A stretch of 64,000 nucleotides of DNA from Paractinoplanes ovalisporus (lineage in GTDB: Bacteria; Actinomycetota; Actinomycetes; Mycobacteriales; Micromonosporaceae). Under the pieces are notes generated by a model. The model was not told the origin of the DNA. It saw only the letters and a list, made by a program, of their open reading frames with translations, and did not search any database. The DNA is taken from NCBI RefSeq assembly GCF_016834655.1, contig NZ_JAENHP010000035.1, positions 1 to 64,000 of the forward strand. Reading direction: 5' to 3'. Positions within the stretch are counted from its first letter, which is position 1. Every line of letters starts with the position of its first letter. The position numbers were made by a program, and so were the translations under genes. Below, piece by piece: positions 43,528 to 52,831 of this stretch.

Positions 43528-44243
43528 GCTCCAGGTGCCGTATAAGGGGCTGAGGGTAGCTGTACGCCCGAGAGGTCGCCGCCTTGTCCGGCTACGACCA
43601 TGCCGCCGCCGAAGGCCGCGAGGATGACAGTGCCTGCGGTGTTGATGATCTGGGACGCCTTGTTGACCAGGTCGAGCAATTCGATGACCTGCCAGGCAGC
43701 GACGCCATATCCGACTACGGCGCCGACTCCGGTCTCTGCGGTAGCCGTGCCTACAGCGGCCGAGATTCCGATGATGATCGCTTTGTCCGCGATGGCCTGG
43801 AGCAGGTTGCCGAGTTGGTTGGAGAGCTGCCATGCGCCCTTCGCGGCTTCGTGATAGCCCTTGGCTGCTTCGTACAGCGCGACCTGTTGCTCGCTGGTGG
43901 CCTTCGCGAGATTGGTGAAGTAGTTGAAGGCGGCATCGTTGGCATTGCCATCCCAGGTGGCATCCACCCTGAGGATGCCGCTCTGGATCTGGATGCCAAG
44001 TTCCTGCATGTATTGAGCCAGCGAGCCCAAGGCGTCGCCGAACTTGTAGAGCGCGTCCCATTCGCCGGTCAGGGCATCGGTGGCGTATCCGAAGATGTCC
44101 ACCCCGGTGCTCTTCTCGATGATGTCGTTGACCCAGGCCGACGGGCTGACGTAGTTGAAGATGTCGATCGGATTGACGAATCCGTTGGTAACGCTGTCGT
44201 CGGGCTCGGCCGGTGCGACCAGGTAGCGGCTCGGCGCGGTCAT
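43524..44243 (-). CDS. WXG100-like (ESX/type VII) secreted protein
   Basis: 239 aa. A helix-turn-helix hairpin typical of WXG100/LXG proteins: GSLAQYMQELGIQIQSGILR, then TWDGNANDAAFNYFTNL with the W-x-G turn, then a second long helix. The C-terminal half contains two hydrophobic stretches (ADKAIIIGISAAVGTATAET; GTVILAAFGGGMVVAGQGG). Known: such proteins leave through ESX-type secretion systems. No ESX ATPase is in this window. Separated by 9 bp from the previous gene and overlapping the next. Confidence 0.7.
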   Translation of the reverse strand: MTAPSRYLVAPAEPDDSVTNGFVNPIDIFNYVSPSAWVNDIIEKSTGVDIFGYATDALTGEWDALYKFGDALGSLAQYMQELGIQIQSGILRVDATWDGNANDAAFNYFTNLAKATSEQQVALYEAAKGYHEAAKGAWQLSNQLGNLLQAIADKAIIIGISAAVGTATAETGVGAVVGYGVAAWQVIELLDLVNKASQIINTAGTVILAAFGGGMVVAGQGGDLSGVQLPSAPYTAPGA

Positions 44244-44252
44244 CCGATCGCT

Positions 44253-44582
44253 TCAGCGTTCCATGTGGGGTCGAGGCGACTCGGGGTAAGTCGCGTCGAT
44301 GCGGGCGGAAGTCGCTTCGTCGGTCTCTTGGTAGCGAGCGCCGATCTCACTGAGCGCCTCCTTCGACCGCAAGAGAATCTCCTCGAGGTTGTCGTGGAGC
44401 TTCTGCAGCTGATCCATGAGGTCGGCGTGCTGGCCGGCCAGGCTGCCGATGATCCCTGACTGGTGAAAGCTGAAGTTGCCGTGCTGCTGTATGTAGCTCT
44501 CGGCCCGGAAGACGTCGTCGTAGAGGTAGCTCAGCTGGGCCGAGTAGCCCACGATGTCAGCGCCCGCGACCTTGAAACCCAT
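44253..44582 (-). CDS. ESX-type secretion substrate partner with YxxxD motif
   Basis: 109 aa, all-helical (SYLYDDVFRAESYIQQHGNF, DLMDQLQKLHDNLEEILLRS). The C-terminal RYQETDEATSARID contains YxxxD, the general type VII export signal. It likely forms a heterodimer with the WXG100-like product of the next gene. The ATG overlaps the stop of the upstream membrane protein gene. Confidence 0.7.
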   Translation of the reverse strand: MGFKVAGADIVGYSAQLSYLYDDVFRAESYIQQHGNFSFHQSGIIGSLAGQHADLMDQLQKLHDNLEEILLRSKEALSEIGARYQETDEATSARIDATYPESPRPHMER

Positions 44583-44923
44583 CACTGTCCCAACTGGTAG
44601 ATGGCGTAGGCCGAACCGATCAGAAGAACCAGCCCGGACACTCCGTACACCAATGTCTTCGGCCAGATCTGCCCGAGTGCGTCGGGATCTGACGTGAGGT
44701 GCAGCCTTACAGCGAAGTAGGCGGCGGGCACGAAAGCGCAGCCAGGGAGCAGCGCCATGACGACGTTGAGAGGTTTGAACTCGGCGTCCTGAGCCGCTCC
44801 AGAGATGCCGGAGATGAGCACTACAACCCAGCACAGCACGAAGAACAGCACGACCTTGCCAACGAGCCTTCGCGTCTCGATCGCGGACTGTGTCACGCCT
44901 CGCTCACCCTTCGTGCCGACCAT
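44582..44923 (-). CDS. Small three-TM membrane protein heading the ESX-like operon
   Basis: 113 aa with hydrophobic helices KVVLFFVLCWVVVLISGI, VMALLPGCAFVPAAYFAV and YGVSGLVLLIGSAYAIYQ. The ATG at 44923 is chosen; a GTG at 44950 would add nine residues. Overlaps the YxxxD gene by ATGA. First gene of a four-gene operon. Membrane partner or immunity-type protein (inference). Confidence 0.6.
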   Translation of the reverse strand: MVGTKGERGVTQSAIETRRLVGKVVLFFVLCWVVVLISGISGAAQDAEFKPLNVVMALLPGCAFVPAAYFAVRLHLTSDPDALGQIWPKTLVYGVSGLVLLIGSAYAIYQLGQ

Positions 44924-45358
44924 CGCGCCGACCGTACCAAAGAGAAGCACGCATCGATGTCCGCCGTAGGTTCACCAACATGTGGAGCCCCGCAAGCTTC
45001 GGTCCGTCGCCCAGCGTGTACGGGGGTGAACCTTTCTTGCGAGCGTTCGCCTTTGTGCTGCCGTGAGTAGAGTCGATTCCCGCAGCTGACACCGCATCTG
45101 CGCCCGCAGGAACCTCGTAAGCGTTAAGAGTGAATCAGCGCCTAATCGTGCGTTGGCGCGCGTACGACGTGCGATGGTGAGGCGGTGAGCGGGCGAATAG
45201 TGGTCATCGGCCGCTGAAATTGCAGGTCCCGTCACTATCGAATTCGCAGGCGGGGGATTGGGGCGTACGCCGACGCACGAGTTCTGTCGGTTCGCGCCCC
45301 GTGGACCAAGCCTGACAATATCTCCTCAGCATGGAAAGCGACTACGAGGACTGAGTCA
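44924..45358. other. Divergent intergenic region, no gene seen
   Basis: 435 bp between the ESX-like operon and the following plus-strand gene. No coding-like frame. It should contain both promoters, but none is readable with confidence. Confidence 0.4.
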
Positions 45359-46156
45359 TTGAGTCGAATGGGGCACCGGGACACTGCGATGGGCGCAGCC
45401 GTTCTTCTCGCCGCAGCCGTTCTCGTCGCGAGCTATGGCCAACGGCGTGCTGCCGCGGCGAGAGCCCAGACCGCTCCTACGCTGCTGCCAGCGGCGTCTG
45501 CGGCGCCTAGCGAGCGGGATACCCCGTCCGGCACGCCGCTTTTGGACGGCAAGAAGACCGAGTTGCAGGCGTCCTGGTCACAGGCGCGCGGCGCTTGGTT
45601 TAGCGCGGTGGTGGGCGCCGTCGCGCTCGCGGCCTCGTTGATTGCTTTGGTCGGGCAAGTGCGTATCAACGATCAGCAGATCGGCTTGAACAGGCAAACC
45701 GCATTGCACACCGCGCAGGAACACGCGGCTCGCGTCGCAATCTGGCACACCGACGGTCGATACTCAGACAGTCGCGTCCCGAAAGGCATCGACGTCTTCG
45801 TTCAAAACATGTCTCCAGCGGCCCTCTTCGATATCCGGATTCTTGCGGCGACTGACTCTGGGGCTGGGGCTGGCGACGCAGAACTCGACATCGGAACCAT
45901 CCCTCCGTGCACCACCGTACGGGTCCGGGCAGCTGCACCTGCCTTGCAGCACCTGCGTCGCGTCACAACGGGAAGCGCTTCTTCGGTACCGCTCAAGCTC
46001 TACTTCACGGAAACGAACCGGACTTGGTACGCCACCGGCGGGACGCTAGTGCTCAAGAGCAACGACAACGCTGACTGGTTCCCACCCTCGGAATCATTTC
46101 CTCACCTGCGGTCCGGCGGCGGCGTCCACGCTACGCAAGCGCCTGGTTGCGGATGA
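45359..46156 (+). CDS. Membrane-anchored hypothetical protein
   Basis: 265 aa. A short N-terminal hydrophobic helix (AVLLAAAVLVASYG), an Ala/Pro/Thr-rich linker, a second helix (AWFSAVVGAVALAASLIALV), then a soluble C-terminal domain with VWVQ-like beta strands (IDVFVQNMSPAALFDIRIL; LKLYFTETNRTWYATGG). The start is TTG 45359 or ATG 45368. No family recognised. The gene ends 32 bp before the lipoprotein gene, so they may be cotranscribed. Confidence 0.6.
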   Translation: MSRMGHRDTAMGAAVLLAAAVLVASYGQRRAAAARAQTAPTLLPAASAAPSERDTPSGTPLLDGKKTELQASWSQARGAWFSAVVGAVALAASLIALVGQVRINDQQIGLNRQTALHTAQEHAARVAIWHTDGRYSDSRVPKGIDVFVQNMSPAALFDIRILAATDSGAGAGDAELDIGTIPPCTTVRVRAAAPALQHLRRVTTGSASSVPLKLYFTETNRTWYATGGTLVLKSNDNADWFPPSESFPHLRSGGGVHATQAPGCG

Positions 46157-46188
46157 CACATACGACGATCGATTGTGGAGGTCCTTTC

Positions 46189-47115
46189 ATGGCGCACCCC
46201 GCCAGGATGTGCGCGGCTGTCGCCGTGGCAGCGACGCTCCTTGTACTTGTCGGTTGCTCGAGCGGTGACAAGGAGAAAGCCCAGCCCGACCCGCCAGCGC
46301 CCGCGCCGACCGGCACGGCCATCGAGGCCGATGACCCTCTCGTTGCTCCTACCGCGAACTGCCCTCGACCGCCTCAGGAGCCGACCACCGCTACCGAACC
46401 GGAAAGCGGCGGGCTCACCGCACGCACCACCTATATGCTCGGCGGCGGTGAAGCAGACTTCGCCTACGATGTAGCCGCGTTCGACCGGCAACGCACCGCG
46501 TTCGAGGTTGCGGACATGCGCAGTCTAAGTATCGATGACACATTCGCCCAAGGTGCGTACGCAGTCGGCGGTGGTCACGCGATCGTCGTCGTTGCCAACG
46601 CCAGTGATCAGCCCATCGATATCGCGGGGATTCATCCGGTCAACCTGGTCCGTGAATGCATGCCGCTTGCGGCGGCTTTTCTTGGCGGTGGTGAAGCCGG
46701 AGACGAGCCGAAGATGTACTTCGACCTCGATCTGGCCGCTCCTGAGGCCCGTGCATTTAACAACGAAGGCGAGGATCCCACCTTGTTCTTCCAGGAGAAG
46801 AGCTGGCAGATCCCTGCGCGAGGCGAAGACGAAGGTCAGATCGATTTCGATACGCAGCTAGGTGCGTACAGCTTTGACCTGGCCATCGAATATCAAATCG
46901 ACGGCGAGCAGTATTTAGCACTGCTTGACAACAAGGGGCAACCGTTCCGCATTACGTCCAGCTTGTGCGCAAGTAGTGACGACCTAGTCGGTCTACCTGA
47001 TGCGGCGGTGCAACGACTCAAGAGTCTGCGGTATCAGCGAGTCCGTCAGCGCGGACTTGAGTTTGTCATGGCGGATGTCGACCCGGAACAGGTCGCAGCG
47101 GACTGCCCTTGGTGA
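46189..47115 (+). CDS. Lipoprotein
   Basis: 308 aa. MAHPARMCAAVAVAATLLV ending in LVGC is a lipoprotein signal (lipobox VGC). A Pro-rich acidic linker precedes an extracellular domain (HAIVVVANASDQPIDIAGIH; YSFDLAIEYQIDGEQYLALL). The ATG at 46189 has an exceptional GGAGGTCC site. The mature part resembles Ig-like/DUF4352-type lipoprotein domains only in general strand pattern. Function unknown. Confidence 0.75.
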   Translation: MAHPARMCAAVAVAATLLVLVGCSSGDKEKAQPDPPAPAPTGTAIEADDPLVAPTANCPRPPQEPTTATEPESGGLTARTTYMLGGGEADFAYDVAAFDRQRTAFEVADMRSLSIDDTFAQGAYAVGGGHAIVVVANASDQPIDIAGIHPVNLVRECMPLAAAFLGGGEAGDEPKMYFDLDLAAPEARAFNNEGEDPTLFFQEKSWQIPARGEDEGQIDFDTQLGAYSFDLAIEYQIDGEQYLALLDNKGQPFRITSSLCASSDDLVGLPDAAVQRLKSLRYQRVRQRGLEFVMADVDPEQVAADCPW

Positions 47116-47252
47116 CAACCCACATACCGGGTAGCAGCCGTGCGCCCGGCGAGTGGTGGACGGCAGTCTGCCTCTTGTGACCGCACTCTATGCCGCAGAC
47201 AAGGCGAGCCTCCTTCCGGCGCCATCACAGAGTGTGGATGAGCCCGCAGTGC

Positions 47253-48272
47253 TCACTCGATTTCGGGTGCCGTCCACTCTTGAACGGGCGCACGGATGTG
47301 TTCGGTTGTGTCAGGGCCGCCGAGTCCGACACCAGCCGAGCGGGGCGGATTGTGGGGATGACTGATGGAAGCGATGGTCGATGCGAGTCGCTCGACGTTC
47401 GCCGCGAGTGTGGCGACGCTGGTGCTAAGAGTCGAATTGTCGAGTGCAGATTTCGCGTCGAGCGCCTGCGCCAGCAGGCTGGTGTAGAGGTGACCTGGCC
47501 CCTGCGAACGGTTCGTGGTTCCGCCGTTCAACGTATAGAATGTGTTCGACGACAACGAGTTCTGAGCACTTTGGCTCGGAGTTTGGGGACCGCGTTCGCC
47601 TGTGGGTGGAGCGGTCCTGTCGTTTGTCAGGGTGAGTTCTCGGCCTGTCGCGGCGTCGTGGATGGTGGCGACGCCGGCGACGCGGCTCCACCACTGCGGT
47701 TCGTCGAACACGAGTGCCCGTTGAAAAGCCCACGCCGTGACGTCGGGCAGCCACAGCGCGGGCTGATGCCGATCGTCGACGTGCTGCAGCCGCATCCGGC
47801 TGCTGATCTGCTGTCCTCGGACGAGCCGGCGGTAGGTGGTGATGTCAGGCAGATCGCTTGGGTTGACCTTTCGGCCTTGCAGTTGGGTGTCGAGCTGTTC
47901 GCGCGGGCTGGCCCGGGTGTCGAGCACGACATCCCGAACCTTCTGTTCGTTGAGACGGTGAAGCAGCTGTGTCAGCGCTGCCTGCCTGGCGGCCTCTTGG
48001 TGCTCGCCGAGGGGCACCTGCGCGGCCAGCAGGGTCCAACCAGCGTGGGCTTCGGTTGCGCTGAGCATGTCTTCGATGGGTTGGACATGGCCGCGGCGGT
48101 AGAGGTTGCTGGCGTGGAACTCGTCGTGCGGGCCGGCGGCTTGGCGGGCGGCCTCGACGACGGTGGGCAGGTCGTCAGGTTCGACCAGGACAGCGGCGAA
48201 AAGATAGGCGCCGGGGTGCCCCTGCAAACGGATGAAAGCTTCATCGACAAAGGCAACAGGATGCGTGCTCAT
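47253..48272 (-). CDS. DUF3800-like protein next to the relaxase
   Basis: 339 aa. The N-terminus PVAFVDEAFIRLQGHPGAYL, with an acidic pair on the first strand, and the later VVLDTRASPREQLDTQLQGR with WLPDVTAWAFQRALVF match the DUF3800/RNase H-like layout often found on mobile elements. The C-terminal 100 residues are Ser/Thr/Pro-rich. It lies 57 bp downstream of the relaxase gene on the same strand and is probably cotranscribed. DUF3800 proteins are predicted nucleases without settled function. Confidence 0.6.
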   Translation of the reverse strand: MSTHPVAFVDEAFIRLQGHPGAYLFAAVLVEPDDLPTVVEAARQAAGPHDEFHASNLYRRGHVQPIEDMLSATEAHAGWTLLAAQVPLGEHQEAARQAALTQLLHRLNEQKVRDVVLDTRASPREQLDTQLQGRKVNPSDLPDITTYRRLVRGQQISSRMRLQHVDDRHQPALWLPDVTAWAFQRALVFDEPQWWSRVAGVATIHDAATGRELTLTNDRTAPPTGERGPQTPSQSAQNSLSSNTFYTLNGGTTNRSQGPGHLYTSLLAQALDAKSALDNSTLSTSVATLAANVERLASTIASISHPHNPPRSAGVGLGGPDTTEHIRAPVQEWTAPEIE

Positions 48273-48329
48273 GGTCGAGTCCGGTCCTCACGGCTGGCAC
48301 GGACTGGGCCGGTGCGCAGAGTGCGGGGC

Positions 48330-51300
48330 TCAGACATGGTCGGCCTCCGGCTCCGAACGGCCGCTCGGTGAGCCGAATTCCTCGAGGACGCGATGCTGTG
48401 CGGCTTCGGCGCTCGTAGCGAGCGCTTCGGGAAGCGGATGACGATGTGGCTGCGGACGTGTCACGTCAACAGCGCGGACCCGGGCCACGGCCAGCTGGAC
48501 GGTTTCGGCGAGGTCGCTGGCAGTGTCGGCGGACCGCTGTGCCCGACGGGCCAGTTCGGCTGCCGCGGCCAAGCCGGCATAGCGGGTTGGGAGCGCGTCG
48601 TCGTACCAGGCCGTCCAGGCACGGTGCTGGACTTCGAGGTTTCGCACTGCTTCGCGAGCATGGCCCAGCCGATCAGCGGCGTGGTCCAGTCGGGCACGTA
48701 GTTCGCCGACGGCACTGGCGGCACGTAGTGCTGTGGCTCGGGCCTGTTGTTGCTCAGACGCGGCACGTATACGCGGGGGGCCGACACGCCACCAGCGCCG
48801 CCGAACCTGGTCGGCACGGACGTCGGCGGCGCGCGCGTTGGCTTGCGCGATGGCAAGGTCGAGACGAGTGCCACGCAGGTTTTGTTCGGCCACAACCAGC
48901 TCCACGTGCGCAACCCGCAACTGCCCGGCGACGTACTGAGGGCCACGCCTTTCTTCGTCGCGTTGTGCCGTGATGAGCTGCCGTAGCCCGTTCTCGGAAT
49001 CGGCCGTGATTCGGCCGGCGAGGGTGGCGACACCAAGAACGGTCTGCGCCCGCCGCCATGCTGCCCACCGTCCAGGGTCGCGATGAGAGGGCTCGGGACC
49101 AATCGGGTCGTCGTTGTTGTGTTCGAAGCGGTCGCGATAGGCGATGACAACGGCGGCGCGGCTGATCCATTGCCGCCGTCCGGCTGGGTCTTCCGGCACT
49201 GCGCCGAGCGCGTTCGACCATGTCGGAAAGCGTGTAGCGGCGTCCTCGGCAAGGGCCTCGATGCGCCGATCGGCGTGCTCGGCAATCTGCCTCAGGGCAG
49301 CGCCGATGTCGCCGTCGAAGGTCAGAGCACGATCGGTGTAACTGCCGGTCTGCGACGAGGCGGCGGCTGCCGCGGGGTCGGGTACGACTAGGCCGTACGT
49401 TTCGTCGATGCGCCAGGCCAGCACAGAGGCAACGTCGCGGGCAGTTGCCAGTTCCCGCTGCGCGCCGGCTTCGGCCAGGACTTGGAGGGGGTCGTATCCG
49501 GCGATTGCGAGCGCTTGCAGCCGCCCGACGAGGGCCGGCAGAGCAGGGTCGTCAGCTAGGCCGGCCGCAGCGGTTGAGCCGCATGTGGCCCGGACGACGG
49601 CTGTGTAGCGAGGCATGGCGGCGCGGGCGTTGAGGTCGTCGTAGATCGGCCCGAGCCGGGCGAGTGAGTCGACATCGGCCCAGAGCAGTTCCTCCGTCTC
49701 GGTGGCTGAGCGGTCGGTGGTGTCGGCGCGCAGGATGTCGGCGAGAACGGTAATGCCGGCCGTGGGGGGTGCTGGTGGGTGTGACTCAGGCGATTGGTCG
49801 ATGGTGACTACGGCGAGTTGGTTGAGCAGTCGACCGCGGGTCGCCATGACGTACAGCCGGGCGTGGCTGGTGGCCGCGTCGACGATGGCGCGAGCAGTAT
49901 CGACGGTACGGCCTTGGGCCGAGTCGACGGTGGCTACGTATGCGAGTTGTACGTGCTGGGCGGCGTAGCTTGCGGGCAGCGTCGTTCGATAGCCGCCGCT
50001 GACGTCTTCTACGAGGAGATTCCCGGCCCCGCTGATCTCGAGGATCCGCCATTGGGCGCGGTTGGCGACGAACTTGTCTCCTGCGATCAGGGAGCGTTCG
50101 TTGCGTCGAGTTACTACTAGGTCCCCGATACCCGCGCGGGTTCGATTGGCCAGCTTCACCGAGTCGGCCGGGTTGACCTGACCGGCGTTGATGAGCATCT
50201 GGCGGGCCCGGATCGCGATGTCGGCGGCCTCCTGCTCGGTCTCGACCAGGATGAGGCTTTGCCGGTCATGCAGGGTGTCGGCCGCCCAGCCGTCCAGGAC
50301 CTGCTCGACGAGTTGGGTGCGTTCCCCGGAGATGACTCGGCCTCTCCGGTCGTACTCGGCCAGGGCTGTGGTGTCCCCGTCACGGAGCCGGAGGCTGGCT
50401 GGGCCTTCCCACGACTCCTCGAATCGGCGGACCTCGCGCAGGGTGGTGGTGTGTCCGAGCGAGGCCAAGTAGCGGAACATGCCGCCAGGACCGATGGCGC
50501 TGATCTGTGCGGGGTCGCCGACGAGAATGAGCTTCCCCTCGACCGGTTCGAGAAGCCGGGTGAGTTCGATCAGATCAAGGGTGGATGCTTGGGAGGCCTC
50601 GTCGACGATGAGCCACTGCCCAGGTCGGAACGTCCAGTCGTCGTTGGTTGTGCCGTTCGGGGGTGTGTGCTGGGCGTGCAGCCACATGGCGATGTTTTCG
50701 GTACGTATCCCCGGCCGGCCGCCTTCGCGGGAGGCGTCGGCCAGGACGTAGGCGGCGTTCTGCCCGACGGTCAGTCCCAGAAGCGGAATACCCGCGCGCT
50801 GCGCCGCGACCGCGACCGCGGACTGCAGAAAGGTCTTGCCGGTGCCGGCCGGGCCGACGATTCCGGTGACGCGCCTGTCGTCGCCGACCGCGAACACGAG
50901 CGCGGCCCGTTTCTCGGCAGAGAGGTCCAGGTCGCTGGCAACCTGTTCGAGGAGCGCTGCCGGTGCCTGGTGCGCGTCCCGGCGAGCGGCGAAAGCGATG
51001 AGTTCTTTCTCCGCAGCCAGCACCGGGACGGTAGTCAACTTCAAGTCGCGGTGCCTGCTGTAGATACTTTGCGAGTCCGATGAGCGAACCAATGTCGGTC
51101 CCCATACGGCAAGTTCAGGTGGAGTGATTAGACGCAGCTGGCCGGCATGTGTCCGCACTGCTTCGGAGGCCAGCAGTTCTACCCTCCGCCAGTCCTCTCG
51201 ACGATCGCCGGTTGTCTGGACGTGCAACGCGCGACCGATCGCGAGTTCCAAGTGTTCCAGTTTGAATACGGCTCGCTCGGCCGTGACATCCTCGATAGCC

Positions 51301-52619
51301 TGCTCGACCGCCAGATGAGGTACGCGGCGAACGGCGGCATTCACGATCAACCGGAGCTGTTCGTGGCTCGCAGGTTCGGTGCGGAGTGCTGCGGCGTACA
51401 GGTGCTCTCGTTGTAATTTGCGGTCACCCGCGGCGTGCTGTGCTCGATGGATCACTCTTCTGGCGGTGCGATCGACATGGTCAGCGACTTGTCCCCCGGC
51501 AATCCGCTCGACCTCTCCGGCAGTGTCGAAACCTGCAGAACGGTCTTCGCGTCGCCACCGTGCGACCGCTTGGGCCGTGGATTCCGGCTCGTCTTTGCGT
51601 GCGCGGGTACGCAGGGTGGCGTCTTGGGCGCTCCGTCGCCATCGGCTGATCGGCACCCATTGCCGGCCGGCGGCCGGTTCGGTGAGTCGGTCGGTCATCT
51701 CGGACTCGATCGCGGTCCGGCGCTTGGAGTAGTGCGTAATCGCTCTGGCGCTGATTCCGACGATCTCTCGGATCGACGAGTCTGGCCGGGCGGCGAATCG
51801 AATCCCCAGCCGATGGTGCAAAGCGTGTTCAACCGCCCGTTCGTACGCGATCCGCGCAGTGACGGAAGCCTGGTAGAACGCCTTCGAGTCCAGGGCCAGC
51901 CAGTCCTCGCGACCGTCTCGCTGCACGCGGACCTTCGCGCTGACGATGATGTGGGAGTGGACTTGAGGGTCCTTCTCCCGGCTCATGCGATGGTCGAACA
52001 CCATGGCGGCGAGACCGTCAGTGTCGACCTGTACGAGCCCGTTGGTCCCCAACCGGGTAAAGGCGCCGTGGATGCGGAGTTGCTCCAAGGTGGCTCGGAC
52101 GCCGTCGTGGTGGGCGGCCATCACATGTTGCTTCACGGTGCCGTCGCCGAACGCCCACAACAGAGAGACAGACTTGACGGGTGAAACGGTGACATCGAAT
52201 CCTGCGACTGGATGCCGCTCTGGAGCCGTCCAGATCCTCAGCCAAACCTGCGCGATCTGTTCGTAGGTCGCGTCCGGGGCCAACTTCGCCCAAGCCTTGT
52301 CTACTGCTGCTCGCCGTGCGTCGTCATCAAGGGCAGGAAACCGACGCCACAGCCGGCCGAGCTGTTTTCCGGTTTCGGGATGCTGGCCGCTGCCGATCAG
52401 GTAGAGCATTTGCGACTCGGTTACCTGGCCGGTCATGCCGAACATCCGCTCGGCTTGGCCGGCCCACCAACCTGGAGCCTCACCACGGGCGCGTGGGTCG
52501 GCGTGGTACGCAACAAGTCCGCCGTGCTCAGCCGTCCGAAAGTCGTGTTTACCCGCAGCGATCTGTCGAGTCAAATAGGCGATCCCAGCCCCAGGCGAGA
52601 TGCGCGTGACCGTGAGCAT
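48330..52619 (-). CDS. MobF-type relaxase-helicase (TraA/TrwC-like)
   Basis: 1429 aa. The N-terminal relaxase domain has SPGAGIAYLTRQIAAG (candidate catalytic Tyr-15), FDVTVSPVKSVSLLWAF, and DHRMSREKDPQVHSHIIVSA with the metal-binding His cluster. After about residue 560 comes an SF1 helicase: TGIVGPAGTGKTFLQSAV (Walker A), WLIVDEASQASTLDLIELT (Walker B). The last 250 residues are Ala/Arg-rich coiled coil. Known role: nicks oriT, stays covalently bound and unwinds the transferred strand. The ATG at 52619 starts the typical MLTVTRISPG. TTG 52643 is the alternative. Cognate transport is presumably by the T4SS at 10.9-21.7 kb. Confidence 0.9.
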   Translation of the reverse strand: MLTVTRISPGAGIAYLTRQIAAGKHDFRTAEHGGLVAYHADPRARGEAPGWWAGQAERMFGMTGQVTESQMLYLIGSGQHPETGKQLGRLWRRFPALDDDARRAAVDKAWAKLAPDATYEQIAQVWLRIWTAPERHPVAGFDVTVSPVKSVSLLWAFGDGTVKQHVMAAHHDGVRATLEQLRIHGAFTRLGTNGLVQVDTDGLAAMVFDHRMSREKDPQVHSHIIVSAKVRVQRDGREDWLALDSKAFYQASVTARIAYERAVEHALHHRLGIRFAARPDSSIREIVGISARAITHYSKRRTAIESEMTDRLTEPAAGRQWVPISRWRRSAQDATLRTRARKDEPESTAQAVARWRREDRSAGFDTAGEVERIAGGQVADHVDRTARRVIHRAQHAAGDRKLQREHLYAAALRTEPASHEQLRLIVNAAVRRVPHLAVEQAIEDVTAERAVFKLEHLELAIGRALHVQTTGDRREDWRRVELLASEAVRTHAGQLRLITPPELAVWGPTLVRSSDSQSIYSRHRDLKLTTVPVLAAEKELIAFAARRDAHQAPAALLEQVASDLDLSAEKRAALVFAVGDDRRVTGIVGPAGTGKTFLQSAVAVAAQRAGIPLLGLTVGQNAAYVLADASREGGRPGIRTENIAMWLHAQHTPPNGTTNDDWTFRPGQWLIVDEASQASTLDLIELTRLLEPVEGKLILVGDPAQISAIGPGGMFRYLASLGHTTTLREVRRFEESWEGPASLRLRDGDTTALAEYDRRGRVISGERTQLVEQVLDGWAADTLHDRQSLILVETEQEAADIAIRARQMLINAGQVNPADSVKLANRTRAGIGDLVVTRRNERSLIAGDKFVANRAQWRILEISGAGNLLVEDVSGGYRTTLPASYAAQHVQLAYVATVDSAQGRTVDTARAIVDAATSHARLYVMATRGRLLNQLAVVTIDQSPESHPPAPPTAGITVLADILRADTTDRSATETEELLWADVDSLARLGPIYDDLNARAAMPRYTAVVRATCGSTAAAGLADDPALPALVGRLQALAIAGYDPLQVLAEAGAQRELATARDVASVLAWRIDETYGLVVPDPAAAAASSQTGSYTDRALTFDGDIGAALRQIAEHADRRIEALAEDAATRFPTWSNALGAVPEDPAGRRQWISRAAVVIAYRDRFEHNNDDPIGPEPSHRDPGRWAAWRRAQTVLGVATLAGRITADSENGLRQLITAQRDEERRGPQYVAGQLRVAHVELVVAEQNLRGTRLDLAIAQANARAADVRADQVRRRWWRVGPPRIRAASEQQQARATALRAASAVGELRARLDHAADRLGHAREAVRNLEVQHRAWTAWYDDALPTRYAGLAAAAELARRAQRSADTASDLAETVQLAVARVRAVDVTRPQPHRHPLPEALATSAEAAQHRVLEEFGSPSGRSEPEADHV

Positions 52620-52737
52620 GCCGGCGACCGTAGCGCGCGCCAAGCTCCCCTATCGACATTGAGAATGCCAAGGGGTGTGCTGGCTCTGGAAGTTTTGTGG
52701 AGGGTGGATAGGTGTTAGTGCTGGATGATGTTGGTGT

Positions 52738-52783
52738 GGCTAGAAATAGCCAGACGATAGGAAATGTGTGGCTAGTTTTAGCC
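52738..52783. repeat. Two tandem hairpins upstream of the relaxase (candidate oriT/operator)
   Basis: GGCTA-GAAA-TAGCC (52738-52751) and GGCTA-GTTT-TAGCC (52770-52783). These are two 5-bp palindromes with 4-nt loops, each preceded by GTGT and followed by R-GA. They lie exactly 32 bp apart, about three helical turns, between the divergent relaxase and coiled-coil genes. The position and repeat phasing fit an oriT or a dimer-dimer operator. Confidence 0.55.
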
Positions 52784-52831
52784 GGATGTAAAAGCCTAGG
52801 CAGAGGGGCATGGGGCATCTAGCGTCGGTGG

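Noticed and set aside
47116..47252. Possible terminator between the lipoprotein and DUF3800-like genes
   Set aside because: No stem longer than a few base pairs could be found.
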